Of a stretch of 64,000 bases of DNA, positions 8,419 to 17,435 are shown in pieces. Location of the stretch: the NCBI GenBank assembly GCA_964353015.1, contig CAYGUA010000012.1, positions 1-64,000 on the forward strand. The letters are read 5' to 3'. The position numbers and the translations under genes are program-made. Origin of the DNA: JAMZMI01 sp964353015. GTDB taxonomy: Bacteria; Bacteroidota; Bacteroidia; Cytophagales; Cyclobacteriaceae. Under the pieces are notes generated by a model. That model had not been told where the DNA came from and searched no databases. It worked only from the letters and a program-made list of their open reading frames with translations. Each line of letters begins with the position of its first letter. Position 1 is the first letter of the stretch.

Positions 8419-9060
8419 TTAAGCGTCCTTCCATTTGATGGTACATCCGATTGCCCGCTGAGTGGTCACTGTGGGTTTTTCTCCTTTCAATAATGCGTTT
8501 ATAGCATCCTCCACATATTTTTGTTGTACATCAGAAGCTTCTCTTGGGCTGTCATCAATCGCTCCAATAAACTCAGCCTTTAGTTTGTTATCTGATTCTT
8601 TGTTTAGCACATAGACATGTGGAGTTTTGCTGGCACCAAAGGCCCTGGTCACTTCCTGGCTATCATCTCTGAGGTAAGGGAATGAATATCCTTTTTCCGA
8701 AACTCTGGCCTGCATTTCTTCCATAGAATCACCAGGTTGCTTGCTCACATCATTTGGGTTAATTGCGATTACTGGAAAACCAAGTGAGGCATATTTTTTA
8801 TCCAATTCGATGATTCGCTGCTCATAAAGTTTAGCATATGGACAGGTATTGCAAGTAAATACAACAATAAAACCTTTGGCATTCGGATAATCCGATAGTG
8901 AAACCATTTTGCCATTTGTAGCTTTCAGCGAAAAATCAGCAGCATAATCTCCTACTCCGTAACCTTCCGCAACTGTATCCGATGCATTTACAAATAAAAC
9001 TGTTACCACAACCAATAGGCCGGTGATTATTGTAATTGATTTTTTCATTGTCTGAGTCAT
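8419..9060 (-). CDS. Exported thioredoxin-family (AhpC/TSA-like) protein
   Basis: A 213-residue thioredoxin-fold protein, probably periplasmic. A signal peptide lies at the N-terminus (translation may begin at either of two ATGs four codons apart). The redox-active site is FTCNTCPYAK, a CxxC motif, followed by the redoxin core (PVIAINPNDV, PYLRDDSQEVTRAFGASKTPHVYVLN). The cis-proline is in KTPHVY. Another cysteine sits in the C-terminal AIGCTIKW. Related proteins are annotated as thioredoxin family or redoxin proteins. It overlaps the upstream tlpA-like gene by 4 bp (ATGA), so they are co-translated and probably act in the same disulfide or thiol pathway. Confidence 0.82.
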   Translation of the reverse strand: MTQTMKKSITIITGLLVVVTVLFVNASDTVAEGYGVGDYAADFSLKATNGKMVSLSDYPNAKGFIVVFTCNTCPYAKLYEQRIIELDKKYASLGFPVIAINPNDVSKQPGDSMEEMQARVSEKGYSFPYLRDDSQEVTRAFGASKTPHVYVLNKESDNKLKAEFIGAIDDSPREASDVQQKYVEDAINALLKGEKPTVTTQRAIGCTIKWKDA

Positions 9061-9515
9061 TTTGATAATATGCCATTAATTAATTTCTGAAGTTCTTCCT
9101 GACTAAATGCCTTTTCGTAAAAATATCTTTTCCCATTGGTATCAATTATCAGAGTCGCAGGGATAGCTCCGCTCCAGCTTTTATCTATCTCTTCGACAAA
9201 ACTTTTTTCATCAAGCAAGTAAGAATCTATTTTGATATCCTTTTTCTGAAGCATCAAATCAGCCTTTGATATATCCTCAATAAAATCAACACTGACCAGA
9301 GATACTTCGAGTAGATCGTTATTGTTTAGTGCTTCAAAATAGGGCAATTCCTTCACACATGGTCCGCACCAGGATGCCCAAAAATTAATCACCTTTACCT
9401 TATTAATTTCTTTGGTAATCATGGATTGAAGTTGATCCATTTTGATAGGTTCAGTTTCCTGAGCGAAAGAGACCTGTAAAAGGAATGTCAATAAAACTGA
9501 GGCAAGTAATTTCAT
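9057..9515 (-). CDS. TlpA-like thiol:disulfide oxidoreductase
   Basis: Periplasmic thioredoxin-like protein, 152 residues from ATG 9515. That start places a signal peptide (LLASVLLTFLLQVSFAQ) at the N-terminus. A longer frame upstream adds 41 unlikely residues. The active site is INFWASWCGPCVKELPYF, the classic WCGPC thioredoxin motif. The cis-proline is in GAIPATLIID. It probably reduces periplasmic disulfides, for example in cytochrome c maturation or protein repair; the actual partner is unknown. First gene of a two-gene operon with the redoxin protein. Confidence 0.85.
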   Translation of the reverse strand: MKLLASVLLTFLLQVSFAQETEPIKMDQLQSMITKEINKVKVINFWASWCGPCVKELPYFEALNNNDLLEVSLVSVDFIEDISKADLMLQKKDIKIDSYLLDEKSFVEEIDKSWSGAIPATLIIDTNGKRYFYEKAFSQEELQKLINGILSK

Positions 9516-9788
9516 GTGCTGTGTCAAACGAAGATCAGTCTCTATAGGTTTTAATCTTTCGTCTAATATAATTATTCTTAGATTATTACCAGTAAACTTA
9601 TAAAAATGCTGTTCCTGCTCTTCATATTTAATTAACATTCGTAAGCCTAATGATTTGATGCAGCGCTATAGATTATGAATTTCATAATCGTGCAGTCCGT
9701 ACTTCTGAAATTCCGCAATTTGACTTAAAAAAATTACGGAAATTGAAAATTTGAAATATTCCAATTACTTATTAACAATTTCTCCACT

Positions 9789-9797
9789 TTATCCACA
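9789..9797 (+). promoter_or_regulatory. DnaA box (TTATCCACA)
   Basis: Perfect match to the strict DnaA-box consensus TTATNCACA. It forms an inverted pair with the box at 9867-9875. Confidence 0.45.
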
Positions 9798-9866
9798 TAT
9801 TTTATTTATTTCGGATAAACTAATTGATTATCAATAAGATAGCCCTCCATTCTTAAATCAAGATTC

Positions 9867-9875
9867 TGTGGATAA
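9867..9875 (-). promoter_or_regulatory. DnaA box (TTATCCACA, reverse)
   Basis: TGTGGATAA on the plus strand, the exact reverse complement of the DnaA-box consensus, 69 bp from the first box. Confidence 0.45.
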
Positions 9876-9949
9876 ACATTTTTGTGAGATTGATTCTTTG
9901 AATTTTTAAAATAAAAGTGAATTTTGATCCTAGATGGTCAATCTGACTA

Positions 9950-11728
9950 TTATTCTTTGCTCTGACGTATTAATTTAGTGCGATATGCGTTAAAAATGCG
10001 GGCTTTTGAAATGAATCCCAAATACTCACCATCTTCAATCACAGGCAGATTCCACGCTTGTGTTACCTCAAATTTATGCATGACAGATTGCATTTTTTCT
10101 TGCGGATTGACAAATGCAGGAGGTTTGTGCATAATCGTTTTGATCGTTAATTCATTTTGTTTGATTGGATCAAACATGATTTCTCTTATGTCATCAAGCG
10201 TCACAATTCCTTCCAGTTCATGGTTTTCATTCACTACCGGAAAAATATTTCGTTTGCTTTTTTTCACAAGTTTGACCAGCTCCCCAAGCGTTGCATTTGG
10301 ATGAATGGATAACAGATCATTTTCTATTATTTTTTTGATGTTGATCTGACTGAGAATCATTTGATCTCGGTCGTCACGGATAAGTTGCCCGCTTTCAATC
10401 AAGCGTTTGGTGTAGATCGAATGCTTTTCGAAATAGGAAATTGTTACAAAGGAGATGGCTGAAACCAACATCAATGGTACAAAGAGCATGTAGCCGCTGG
10501 TGATCTCGGCGATTAGGAATATACCGGTCAATGGAGCATGTAATACACCACTCAATACGCCGCACATGCCCACAAGGGTAAAATTACTAAGACTCACATT
10601 TGCTCCGGGATAGATGAAGTTGGTGATGAAGGCAAACAAAAAACCAACTACTCCTCCCATGAATAATGATGGTGCAAATACTCCACCACTGCCCCCAGAT
10701 CCAATTGTGAAAGCCGTGGCTATCGGCTTGATAATCAATATGAGCAGGAGAAATGCGATCATGGCATATTCCTGATTTGCTAAGGAATAAAAAGGACTGC
10801 TATCAAAAAGAGTAATCTGGTGACCGGAGAGCAATGCTTTGATGGAATTGTAGCCTTCACCATAGATAGGAGGAAACGTGAAAATGATCAATGCTAATCC
10901 CAATCCACCAATAATTGCACGGACGAAATTATTTTCAATTTTACTGATTAAGCCCTCAGCCTTAAATAATGTTCGGGTAAAATAAAGTGAAGCCAGACCA
11001 CATAAAACCCCTAATAGCACATAAAAAGGTGTATCCATAGCTACGAAGGAATCCGTTAGCTTAAATGAGAACAGGATATCATCACCTAATAAAACAATGC
11101 TAACTAGTTGTCCACAAACAGAGGCGATAAGTATGGGAATGAATTTGTTGATTTTCACTTCATTGAGAATGACTTCAATGGCAAAAATTACTCCGGCGAT
11201 AGGAGAGTTGAAGATGGCAGAAATCGCTCCTGCAGCACCACAGCCGATGAGTAATGTTCGTTTTTTATAATCGAGATGTACAAACTGACCTACATTGGCT
11301 CCAATGGCCGAACCAGTTACAACGATAGGTGCCTCCAAACCAACGGATCCACCAAAACCAACCGTAACGGCACTTTTGACCATATTGGAAATGGTGTAGC
11401 GCTTTCTGATTCGACTGGAATTAACAGAAATGGCTCTTAATATTCTTGTGATTCCGTGACCAGGTGTATCACGAACCAAATATTTTCGAATCAACACCGT
11501 CAGAAAAATACCTATCAAAGGATAGACTATATAGAGGTAGTTGATTCTGGTAATATCAAGATTTTGCTGAAGTAATCTCTGAATCAAATGCACAGCACTT
11601 TTGAGGGTCACTGCTGCTAAACCAGAGATCAAGCCCACAATTCCAGCGATAATCAAAATGAAATTATTATCACTTATGTGTTTTAGTCGCCAGACTAAGA
11701 ATTTCATGATCCAGGTTGAGGAATTCAT
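9950..11728 (-). CDS. CLC-family chloride channel/antiporter with CBS domains
   Basis: A 592-residue membrane protein that moves chloride, probably by Cl-/H+ exchange. It has about ten or more hydrophobic helices. Selectivity-filter motifs are visible: GSVGLEAP (127-134, with the gating glutamate at 132), GSGGSGGVFAPSLF, and further on GVLSGVLHAPLTGIFLIAE. The C-terminal part, about 455-585, holds two CBS domains (IHPNATLGELVKLVKKSKRNIFPVV and MQSVMHKFEVTQAWNLPVI), likely to bind adenine nucleotides. Start is uncertain between the first ATG and one eight codons later. It is transcribed toward the DnaA-box gap and lies downstream of map. Confidence 0.9.
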   Translation of the reverse strand: MNSSTWIMKFLVWRLKHISDNNFILIIAGIVGLISGLAAVTLKSAVHLIQRLLQQNLDITRINYLYIVYPLIGIFLTVLIRKYLVRDTPGHGITRILRAISVNSSRIRKRYTISNMVKSAVTVGFGGSVGLEAPIVVTGSAIGANVGQFVHLDYKKRTLLIGCGAAGAISAIFNSPIAGVIFAIEVILNEVKINKFIPILIASVCGQLVSIVLLGDDILFSFKLTDSFVAMDTPFYVLLGVLCGLASLYFTRTLFKAEGLISKIENNFVRAIIGGLGLALIIFTFPPIYGEGYNSIKALLSGHQITLFDSSPFYSLANQEYAMIAFLLLILIIKPIATAFTIGSGGSGGVFAPSLFMGGVVGFLFAFITNFIYPGANVSLSNFTLVGMCGVLSGVLHAPLTGIFLIAEITSGYMLFVPLMLVSAISFVTISYFEKHSIYTKRLIESGQLIRDDRDQMILSQINIKKIIENDLLSIHPNATLGELVKLVKKSKRNIFPVVNENHELEGIVTLDDIREIMFDPIKQNELTIKTIMHKPPAFVNPQEKMQSVMHKFEVTQAWNLPVIEDGEYLGFISKARIFNAYRTKLIRQSKE

Positions 11729-11774
11729 TTCTCTTGCGCCATTAAGGGTATCTGCATGTTTTTCAGATGATTCA

Positions 11775-12566
11775 TTAAATAAATGTGCCGTTAACTTTTT
11801 TCAAAGCTTCTTCAATATAGTCGAAAGATGAAAGGATATCAGGTTTGCCATCTACTATTGCCACATTGTGTTCGAAATGTGCAGATGGCTGTCCGTCGGC
11901 AGTTACAATAGTCCAACCGTCAGATTTTTGAATCACTTTGCGTGTACCCATATTGATCATTGGCTCGATAGCAAGCACCAATCCTTCTTTAAGCATGGGG
12001 CCTCTACCTCTTTTTCCATAGTTGGGTACTTCCGGTGATTCGTGCATTTTTCTACCCAATCCATGTCCAACCAATTCACGCACCACTCCATAGCCAAATG
12101 ATTCTGTATAATTCTGAATGGCGTAGCTGATATCGCCTAATCTGTTGCCTGCTTTCATCTGCTCTATTCCTAGATAGAGGCTCTTTTTTGTGACAGTCAG
12201 CAGTTGTTTTATTTCTGGTGAAATTTCTCCAACGGCAAAAGTGTAGGCATGATCTCCATAAAATCCATTTTTCAAAGCTCCACAATCCAAGCCCACAACA
12301 TCTCCTTCTTCCAATGGTCGGTTGGTTGGTAGGCCATGCACCACTTGTTCATTGACTGATGTGATGATGGTGTTTGGATAATCATATAAGCCAAGGAAAC
12401 CAGGAATTGCTCCTTGATCCCTTATGAATTCCTCCGCTATTTGATCTAATTGTAAAGGTGTGATCCCGGGTTTGATTACCTCGGCCATCAATCCCAAGGT
12501 TTTTGATACGATGAGTGCACTTTCGCGCATCAATTCTATTTCTTCCCTGGTTTTGTAATGTATCAT
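11775..12566 (-). CDS. map: Methionine aminopeptidase, type I
   Basis: Removes the N-terminal methionine from nascent proteins in the cytoplasm. From ATG 12566 it is 263 residues, close to the bacterial type I length. A longer frame would run into the upstream terminator. All five metal ligands are present: D94 (GLDCG), D105 (GDHAYTF), H168 (GHGLGRKMHESP), E201 (AIEPM) and E232 (HFEHNVAI); H78 is the usual substrate-site histidine (VVHGLP). The Cys after the first Asp is a minor variation. It stands apart from the ribosomal protein operon in which some bacteria carry it. Confidence 0.94.
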   Translation of the reverse strand: MIHYKTREEIELMRESALIVSKTLGLMAEVIKPGITPLQLDQIAEEFIRDQGAIPGFLGLYDYPNTIITSVNEQVVHGLPTNRPLEEGDVVGLDCGALKNGFYGDHAYTFAVGEISPEIKQLLTVTKKSLYLGIEQMKAGNRLGDISYAIQNYTESFGYGVVRELVGHGLGRKMHESPEVPNYGKRGRGPMLKEGLVLAIEPMINMGTRKVIQKSDGWTIVTADGQPSAHFEHNVAIVDGKPDILSSFDYIEEALKKVNGTFI

Positions 12567-12601
12567 GAGCAGTATTCGATGAAAGACTGCAAAATTAATC
12601 A

Positions 12602-12634
12602 GAAACAAAAAGCCCCCCGAGTATTCGGAGGGCT
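12602..12634 (-). terminator. Terminator after the SPOR-like gene
   Basis: On the minus strand AGCCCTCCGA, a 4-nt loop and TCGGGGGGCT form a GC-rich 10-bp stem with one mismatch, followed by a T-run. It lies between the SPOR-like gene and map. Confidence 0.85.
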
Positions 12635-12657
12635 TATATTTTCAATTCTAAGAATAT

Positions 12658-13263
12658 TTACGATTTTGACACGCCTTCCAGCACCTCTTTGATAGGAACT
12701 CGCTTGCCATCTTTAAAAGAAACGATCCATGCATCTTTCACGCCCATCTCTCTAAGATATTTTTTGAATGTGTCTGCTTCCCAGTAATCTCTGAAAACAC
12801 CTAGTGAATATTTTTTCACACCGTCTTCTGATTCTCCTGAAAAATTATCTGATGCTTTCAGGTATTTAGTCAGGTCTTTGTTGGTGAAAGCACCAATTTG
12901 CACTTTGAAAACTACACCAGTTGATTCATCGATCGATCCAGCCTTTTCAACAGGTTTTGGAGCAGGAGCTTTTTTCGCTGCAGCTACCTGATTTCTTAGA
13001 TCAGAAATTTGACCTTCATATTGAGAAATCTGATCGTCTTTCACGGCAATTCTATCATCAACACTTGAAAGCTCATTCTTAAGACTTGACACCTGACTTT
13101 TTAGAGATTTATTCTCTTCGATCAATGTTTTGTATTGTTCTGGCTCTAGAGCTTTGATTCTTTTTTTCCATTCCTTGGCCTCATCTTTTGACATTTGAGC
13201 TGCTGCTTCAAAAGCGAAAGTGAAACAAAGAGCGACGACAATTAAGGTAAATATTCTTTTCAT
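12658..13263 (-). CDS. Exported coiled-coil protein with SPOR-like C-terminus
   Basis: A 201-residue protein with a signal peptide (residues 1-22, cleavage at AAAQ). Residues 25-100 form a lysine/glutamate-rich coiled coil (LIEENKSLKSQVSSLKNELSS). An alanine/proline/lysine linker follows, then about 118-190 a SPOR-type domain: FKVQIGAFTNKDL, then a strand pattern with YSLGVFRDYWEADTFKKYLREMG. SPOR domains bind denuded glycan strands of peptidoglycan, often at division sites. So it is probably periplasmic and wall-associated. It has its own terminator; fumC lies upstream on the same strand. Confidence 0.75.
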   Translation of the reverse strand: MKRIFTLIVVALCFTFAFEAAAQMSKDEAKEWKKRIKALEPEQYKTLIEENKSLKSQVSSLKNELSSVDDRIAVKDDQISQYEGQISDLRNQVAAAKKAPAPKPVEKAGSIDESTGVVFKVQIGAFTNKDLTKYLKASDNFSGESEDGVKKYSLGVFRDYWEADTFKKYLREMGVKDAWIVSFKDGKRVPIKEVLEGVSKS

Positions 13264-13340
13264 CTTTGTAAGCGATTGATTATTAAATGTTTAGATATCT
13301 GATACTAAAGTACTAAAATAACTTTAAAAAAAACAACAAA

Positions 13341-14744
13341 TTAGCTTTTCAGTGACCCAATCATATCTTCCGGCTTCACCCACTTATCGAAATCTTCACT
13401 GGTAAGGTAGCCCAACTCTACGGCTGCTATTCTAAGTGTAGTTCCTTCTTTATGTGCTTTTTTAGCGATTTTAGCCGCTTTTTCATAGCCAATATGGGTA
13501 TTGAGTGCCGTTACGAGCATCAACGAATTTTCTAATTTCTCCTTAATTATAGGATAATTTGGTTCAATTCCTATTGCACAATGGTCATTAAATGATTCGC
13601 ATGCATCACCTATCAAACGGGCAGATGTAAGGAAATTATAGATCATCATTGGTTTAAAAACATTCAATTCGAAGTGACCATTCATACCACCAACAGCGAT
13701 TGCAACGTCATTACCCATCACTTGCGCGCATACCATAGTTAGTGCTTCACATTGTGTTGGATTTACCTTACCCGGCATGATAGAAGATCCTGGCTCATTT
13801 TCAGGAATGATAATTTCTCCGATCCCACTTCTAGGCCCAGAGCATAACATCCTGATATCATGGGCAATCTTCATCAGACTGACAGCCAGCTGCTTTAAAG
13901 CACCATGACTCTCCACGATAGCATCGTGTGCTGCCAATGCTTCAAATTTGTTTTCTGCTGTCACGAACGGGAATCCTGAATTTTCAGCGATTTTTTTAGC
14001 AACAAGCACATCATAGCCGGCAGGAGTGTTCAAGCCTGTTCCAACTGCTGTTCCACCTAAAGCAAGCTCTGATAAATGCGACAAGGTATTGTTTAATGCT
14101 TTGAGTCCGTGATCCAGCTGGGCCACATATCCTGAAAACTCCTGACCCAAACTTAGTGGGGTGGCATCCATGAAATGCGTCCGGCCGATTTTCACCACAT
14201 TCATAAAAGCATCAGATTTTGCCTTAAGTGTGTTGCGAAGCTTGGTTACTTTAGGTATGGTATTTTCCATGACCACCTTGTAAGCAGCTATGTGCATGGC
14301 TGTTGGGAATGTATCATTGGACGATTGACTTTTATTTACATCATCATTTGGATGGATGATTTTTTTCTCATCAGCAAGGGAACCACCATTGAGTACATGT
14401 GCTCGATTAGCGATGACTTCATTGCAATTCATGTTGGATTGTGTGCCAGATCCTGTTTGCCAGATGACAAGTGGAAATTGATCATCCAGTTTGCCGGAAA
14501 GAACCTCATCGCATACTTGTGAAATCAAATCCGATTTTTCTGCAGAAAGCACACCCAAATCTTTGTTGGCTTGAGCAGCAGATTTTTTTAGGATGGCAAA
14601 TGCACGGACGATTTCCATCGGCATGTGCGTGTTGTCTCCTCCTATTTTGAAGTTTTCTTTCGATCGTTGGGTTTGGGCCCCCCAATATTTTTCAGCAGGT
14701 ACTTGTACCTCGCCCATGGTGTCATGTTCTATACGGAATTCCAT
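13341..14744 (-). CDS. fumC: Fumarate hydratase, class II
   Basis: Converts fumarate to L-malate in the TCA cycle, as a cytoplasmic iron-independent homotetramer. The 467-residue length is normal for the class. The superfamily signature GSSIMPGKVNP is at 319-329 and includes the catalytic serine loop. The catalytic histidine is in GRTHFMDATP (His190). The substrate loops TGSGTQSNMN and NDDVNKSQSSND are intact. Aspartase shares this fold, but the combination of these loops and overall similarity favour fumarase. Probably monocistronic. Confidence 0.94.
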   Translation of the reverse strand: MEFRIEHDTMGEVQVPAEKYWGAQTQRSKENFKIGGDNTHMPMEIVRAFAILKKSAAQANKDLGVLSAEKSDLISQVCDEVLSGKLDDQFPLVIWQTGSGTQSNMNCNEVIANRAHVLNGGSLADEKKIIHPNDDVNKSQSSNDTFPTAMHIAAYKVVMENTIPKVTKLRNTLKAKSDAFMNVVKIGRTHFMDATPLSLGQEFSGYVAQLDHGLKALNNTLSHLSELALGGTAVGTGLNTPAGYDVLVAKKIAENSGFPFVTAENKFEALAAHDAIVESHGALKQLAVSLMKIAHDIRMLCSGPRSGIGEIIIPENEPGSSIMPGKVNPTQCEALTMVCAQVMGNDVAIAVGGMNGHFELNVFKPMMIYNFLTSARLIGDACESFNDHCAIGIEPNYPIIKEKLENSLMLVTALNTHIGYEKAAKIAKKAHKEGTTLRIAAVELGYLTSEDFDKWVKPEDMIGSLKS

Positions 14745-14864
14745 CTTCTAATTCTTGAAAGTAAAATCTTCCGTAAAGGTAATACGTGATGGCGCTAAAT
14801 GCCCATAAAAATGAAACTTGACGATGAATTAGCTGAGAAATTTCATGTTGAATGAAGATTTTGA

Positions 14865-17303
14865 TTAAAAGAACATCTTTACACCCAGACTTGTAAATCG
14901 GGGCATTCCGGGTCTCAAACCAGTTGGTCTTGCTGCAACGGCATATGCATTATCAAATATATTATTGATTGAAAGATTGCATGAAAAGTACTTATTGAGA
15001 AAGACATTAGCGGATAGATCAAAGGTCATGAAACCATTAATTATTTCCGCTTCAGGAATATTGTCGTTTCCAGGAATGGTGTTGATCTCGCTTTGGTATT
15101 TTGAAGTTAGGAATAAATTTGCCCTTTTATGTTCCAATCCTATATTGATATAAATCTGATGACTGGCAATATATGGAAGCTTATCATTCTTATTTACAAT
15201 CCCCCAAGGTTCAAAATCAGACTCAAAAGAGTCGGTAAAGTGAGCATCTGTGAAAGTATAAGACACGATTATTGGTAATGACAAATTAGATTCGATTCTG
15301 TTATTTAATGGATCAAAACCAATTTGAAACTCTGTTCCAAGAGCTACGGCAGTGCCTGCGTTGAATTGATTTCCCGAACCAATTCCACCGGCAGAAGCTG
15401 CGTCCTGACCGAGTAACCTTTGATAATCATTGTAAAAGAAGATGATTGACCCTTCTACATTGCTATTGATTTTTCTAGCTCCAAGTTCGTAATTTGTGCT
15501 TAATTCAGGTCTGGAACTAGACGAACTTCCAGCCGGAGCAAAACCTCTATGAATTCCACCAAACAAAGAATATTGATTGGAAAGTGAATAGTTGGCGCCT
15601 ATTCCAGGCAGCCAGGCATCAAATTTATTTTTTCTTTCTTTCAAGTCTGCACCAGATCTTGTCACATCATTTATTCCAAAATCTTTTCTGGCAATACTCA
15701 CATTTTCATATCGAATGCCCGGAGTAAGGCTTAGTTGGTCAAAGCTTAATTTATAAAACACATAACCTGCAAAAGCTTTAGCAGTTTCAATTCTGTTTGC
15801 TTGGGTGCCAGGTGTGCCAGGTGCTACTAGTTTCATTACCCCATCATTCATCGCATAACCATCTTCCCATTGAAAGCGGTCTTCCTGATCTTCGTGAAAT
15901 CTGCCGCTCACATGAATGTCGTGAGAAATAGCACCCGTCTCGAATTCGATATCAAAAACAGTTTGAATTCCTTGAGCATAATATTCTCGGTTGTTGGCTC
16001 GTACATTTAGACTCAAGGAATCGGAATCACTTATTCCGTTCAGAATATTGTAACCTCGCTGGTAGGAGGTTGGGTCTTCAAGAATCGAAGTGATGCTCGG
16101 CGCACCGGCTATTGATTGAAGTTTGTACCAGTTTCTCGCAAAATCATTTCTATAGACGGTAGTTAAGACGTTGAAGAGTTTTGGGACTTCAATGTAATGT
16201 TGTAATGAAAACCTTGATTGTTCAGCATGCATATTGTCCACCTGAGATGCAGCATATCTTTGGTATGGATCATCTTCAAAATCATCAGCAGATAAGCCAA
16301 GATATGTTTCATTTGAGTTTTCAAAAGTTTGACCCAATGTAAGATTAAGTGACTGGTAGATTTTCGCATCCGGCTTGGTGTTTACTCGAAACTTCACTTG
16401 ATAGTCTTTTTTGTCAAAGCCTGTATCATCGCCATTTGGTAATGTTTTGAAACCGTCCGCTCCGTATTGAAAAGTCTCTACTAGAAACCCAACCCGCTCG
16501 AAACTATTCCCTGCATTTGCGTGTAAATTTCTATATCCAAAACTACCAGCGCTCATATTAATTTTAGAAGAAAAGCTATTGGGGATAGGTGTTGAAATAA
16601 AGTTTATTGCTCCACCAGTAGTAAAAGGGCCAAATCGTATTTGGCTTGCCCCTTTCATTACTTCCATTCCACTCATCCTACCCATAGTAGGGAAATAATA
16701 TGCTGAAGGCGAGGCATAAGGCGCAGGTGCAGCTAAAATACCATCTTCCATAAGGGTAATTCTGGCACTACGGTCAAGCCCCGAGCCTCTAAGGCCGATA
16801 TTTGGTCTCAAACCAAAACCATCTTCTTCCTGCACATTTACCCCAGGAACCATTTTTAGTACATCATTCACATTGGTGAAGTTGTAGTTCTTCAGTTGAG
16901 CCGCAGATATATATTGTACCGATCCTGGTATTTCTTTTATGCCCAGACGTCCAAGAGAAAGACTTTGACTCTCAACTACAAGCTGAGGCAGTTCAGAAAT
17001 ATTTTCTTTCAGTTCGATTTCTAAATAGACATCACCCGTGATTTCTATCACTGACTTATAGGTGCTAAACCCTTCATTGGTAACGGTCAATTCCACTGTG
17101 CCTTCCGGAACATTTTCAAGAAGAAAGTAGCCTAAAGCATTAGTTCTGCTACCATATTCAGAATTGTTTATAAAAACATAAGATCCTGGAACCGAACTTG
17201 AGCTTCCCTTTTCGGTAATATTTCCTTCTATTTTGAAATTTTGAGCAAAAATTACTTGTAGAGTAATGAATGATAAAATCAGTGATATGACGCTTCGTCC
17301 CAT
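14865..17303 (-). CDS. TonB-dependent receptor, FecA-like
   Basis: Outer-membrane receptor of 812 residues from ATG 17303, which gives a clear signal peptide (VISLILSFITLQVIFAQ). Residues about 22-105 are a CarboxypepD_reg-like beta-sandwich (IEGNITEKGSSSSVPGSYVFI). The plug domain follows (LKNYNFTNVNDVLKMVPGVN, LRPNIGLRGSGLDRSARITLM, VMKGASQIRFGPFTTGGAINF), then a 22-strand barrel ending in a terminal aromatic (MFF). The plug resembles ferric-dicitrate receptors such as FecA, suggesting iron-siderophore uptake; the substrate is inferred. A perfect palindrome upstream may be its operator. Confidence 0.88.
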   Translation of the reverse strand: MGRSVISLILSFITLQVIFAQNFKIEGNITEKGSSSSVPGSYVFINNSEYGSRTNALGYFLLENVPEGTVELTVTNEGFSTYKSVIEITGDVYLEIELKENISELPQLVVESQSLSLGRLGIKEIPGSVQYISAAQLKNYNFTNVNDVLKMVPGVNVQEEDGFGLRPNIGLRGSGLDRSARITLMEDGILAAPAPYASPSAYYFPTMGRMSGMEVMKGASQIRFGPFTTGGAINFISTPIPNSFSSKINMSAGSFGYRNLHANAGNSFERVGFLVETFQYGADGFKTLPNGDDTGFDKKDYQVKFRVNTKPDAKIYQSLNLTLGQTFENSNETYLGLSADDFEDDPYQRYAASQVDNMHAEQSRFSLQHYIEVPKLFNVLTTVYRNDFARNWYKLQSIAGAPSITSILEDPTSYQRGYNILNGISDSDSLSLNVRANNREYYAQGIQTVFDIEFETGAISHDIHVSGRFHEDQEDRFQWEDGYAMNDGVMKLVAPGTPGTQANRIETAKAFAGYVFYKLSFDQLSLTPGIRYENVSIARKDFGINDVTRSGADLKERKNKFDAWLPGIGANYSLSNQYSLFGGIHRGFAPAGSSSSSRPELSTNYELGARKINSNVEGSIIFFYNDYQRLLGQDAASAGGIGSGNQFNAGTAVALGTEFQIGFDPLNNRIESNLSLPIIVSYTFTDAHFTDSFESDFEPWGIVNKNDKLPYIASHQIYINIGLEHKRANLFLTSKYQSEINTIPGNDNIPEAEIINGFMTFDLSANVFLNKYFSCNLSINNIFDNAYAVAARPTGLRPGMPRFTSLGVKMFF

Positions 17304-17371
17304 TTTTATAACACTATTTAGAATAATTCTTAATAATGCAAAATTGAACCTATATGACTGGGTGGGCAATA

Positions 17372-17383
17372 CCTATGCATAGG
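17372..17383. promoter_or_regulatory. Perfect 12-bp palindrome, candidate operator
   Basis: CCTATGCATAGG lies 69 bp upstream of the FecA-like receptor start, in its promoter region. It is a plausible site for a dimeric repressor. No known consensus was recognised. Confidence 0.35.
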
Positions 17384-17435
17384 CAAATGCATCACTAGTT
17401 GTAGTGAATAGTTGTGAACCGGGGAGGAATATTTT

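Larger units (their letters stand above)
9516..9949. other. AT-rich 434-bp gap with inverted DnaA-box pair
   Basis: No gene is visible. The gap is strongly AT-rich and holds two perfect TTATCCACA sequences, one on each strand (9789-9797 plus, 9867-9875 minus), plus a degenerate copy (TTCGGATAA, 9810-9818, minus). Between and around them are long A/T stretches. The pattern resembles a replication-origin or DnaA-titration/regulation site, but no dnaA, dnaN or gidA-type gene lies nearby. It also contains the promoter region of the tlpA-like gene. Confidence 0.4.
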
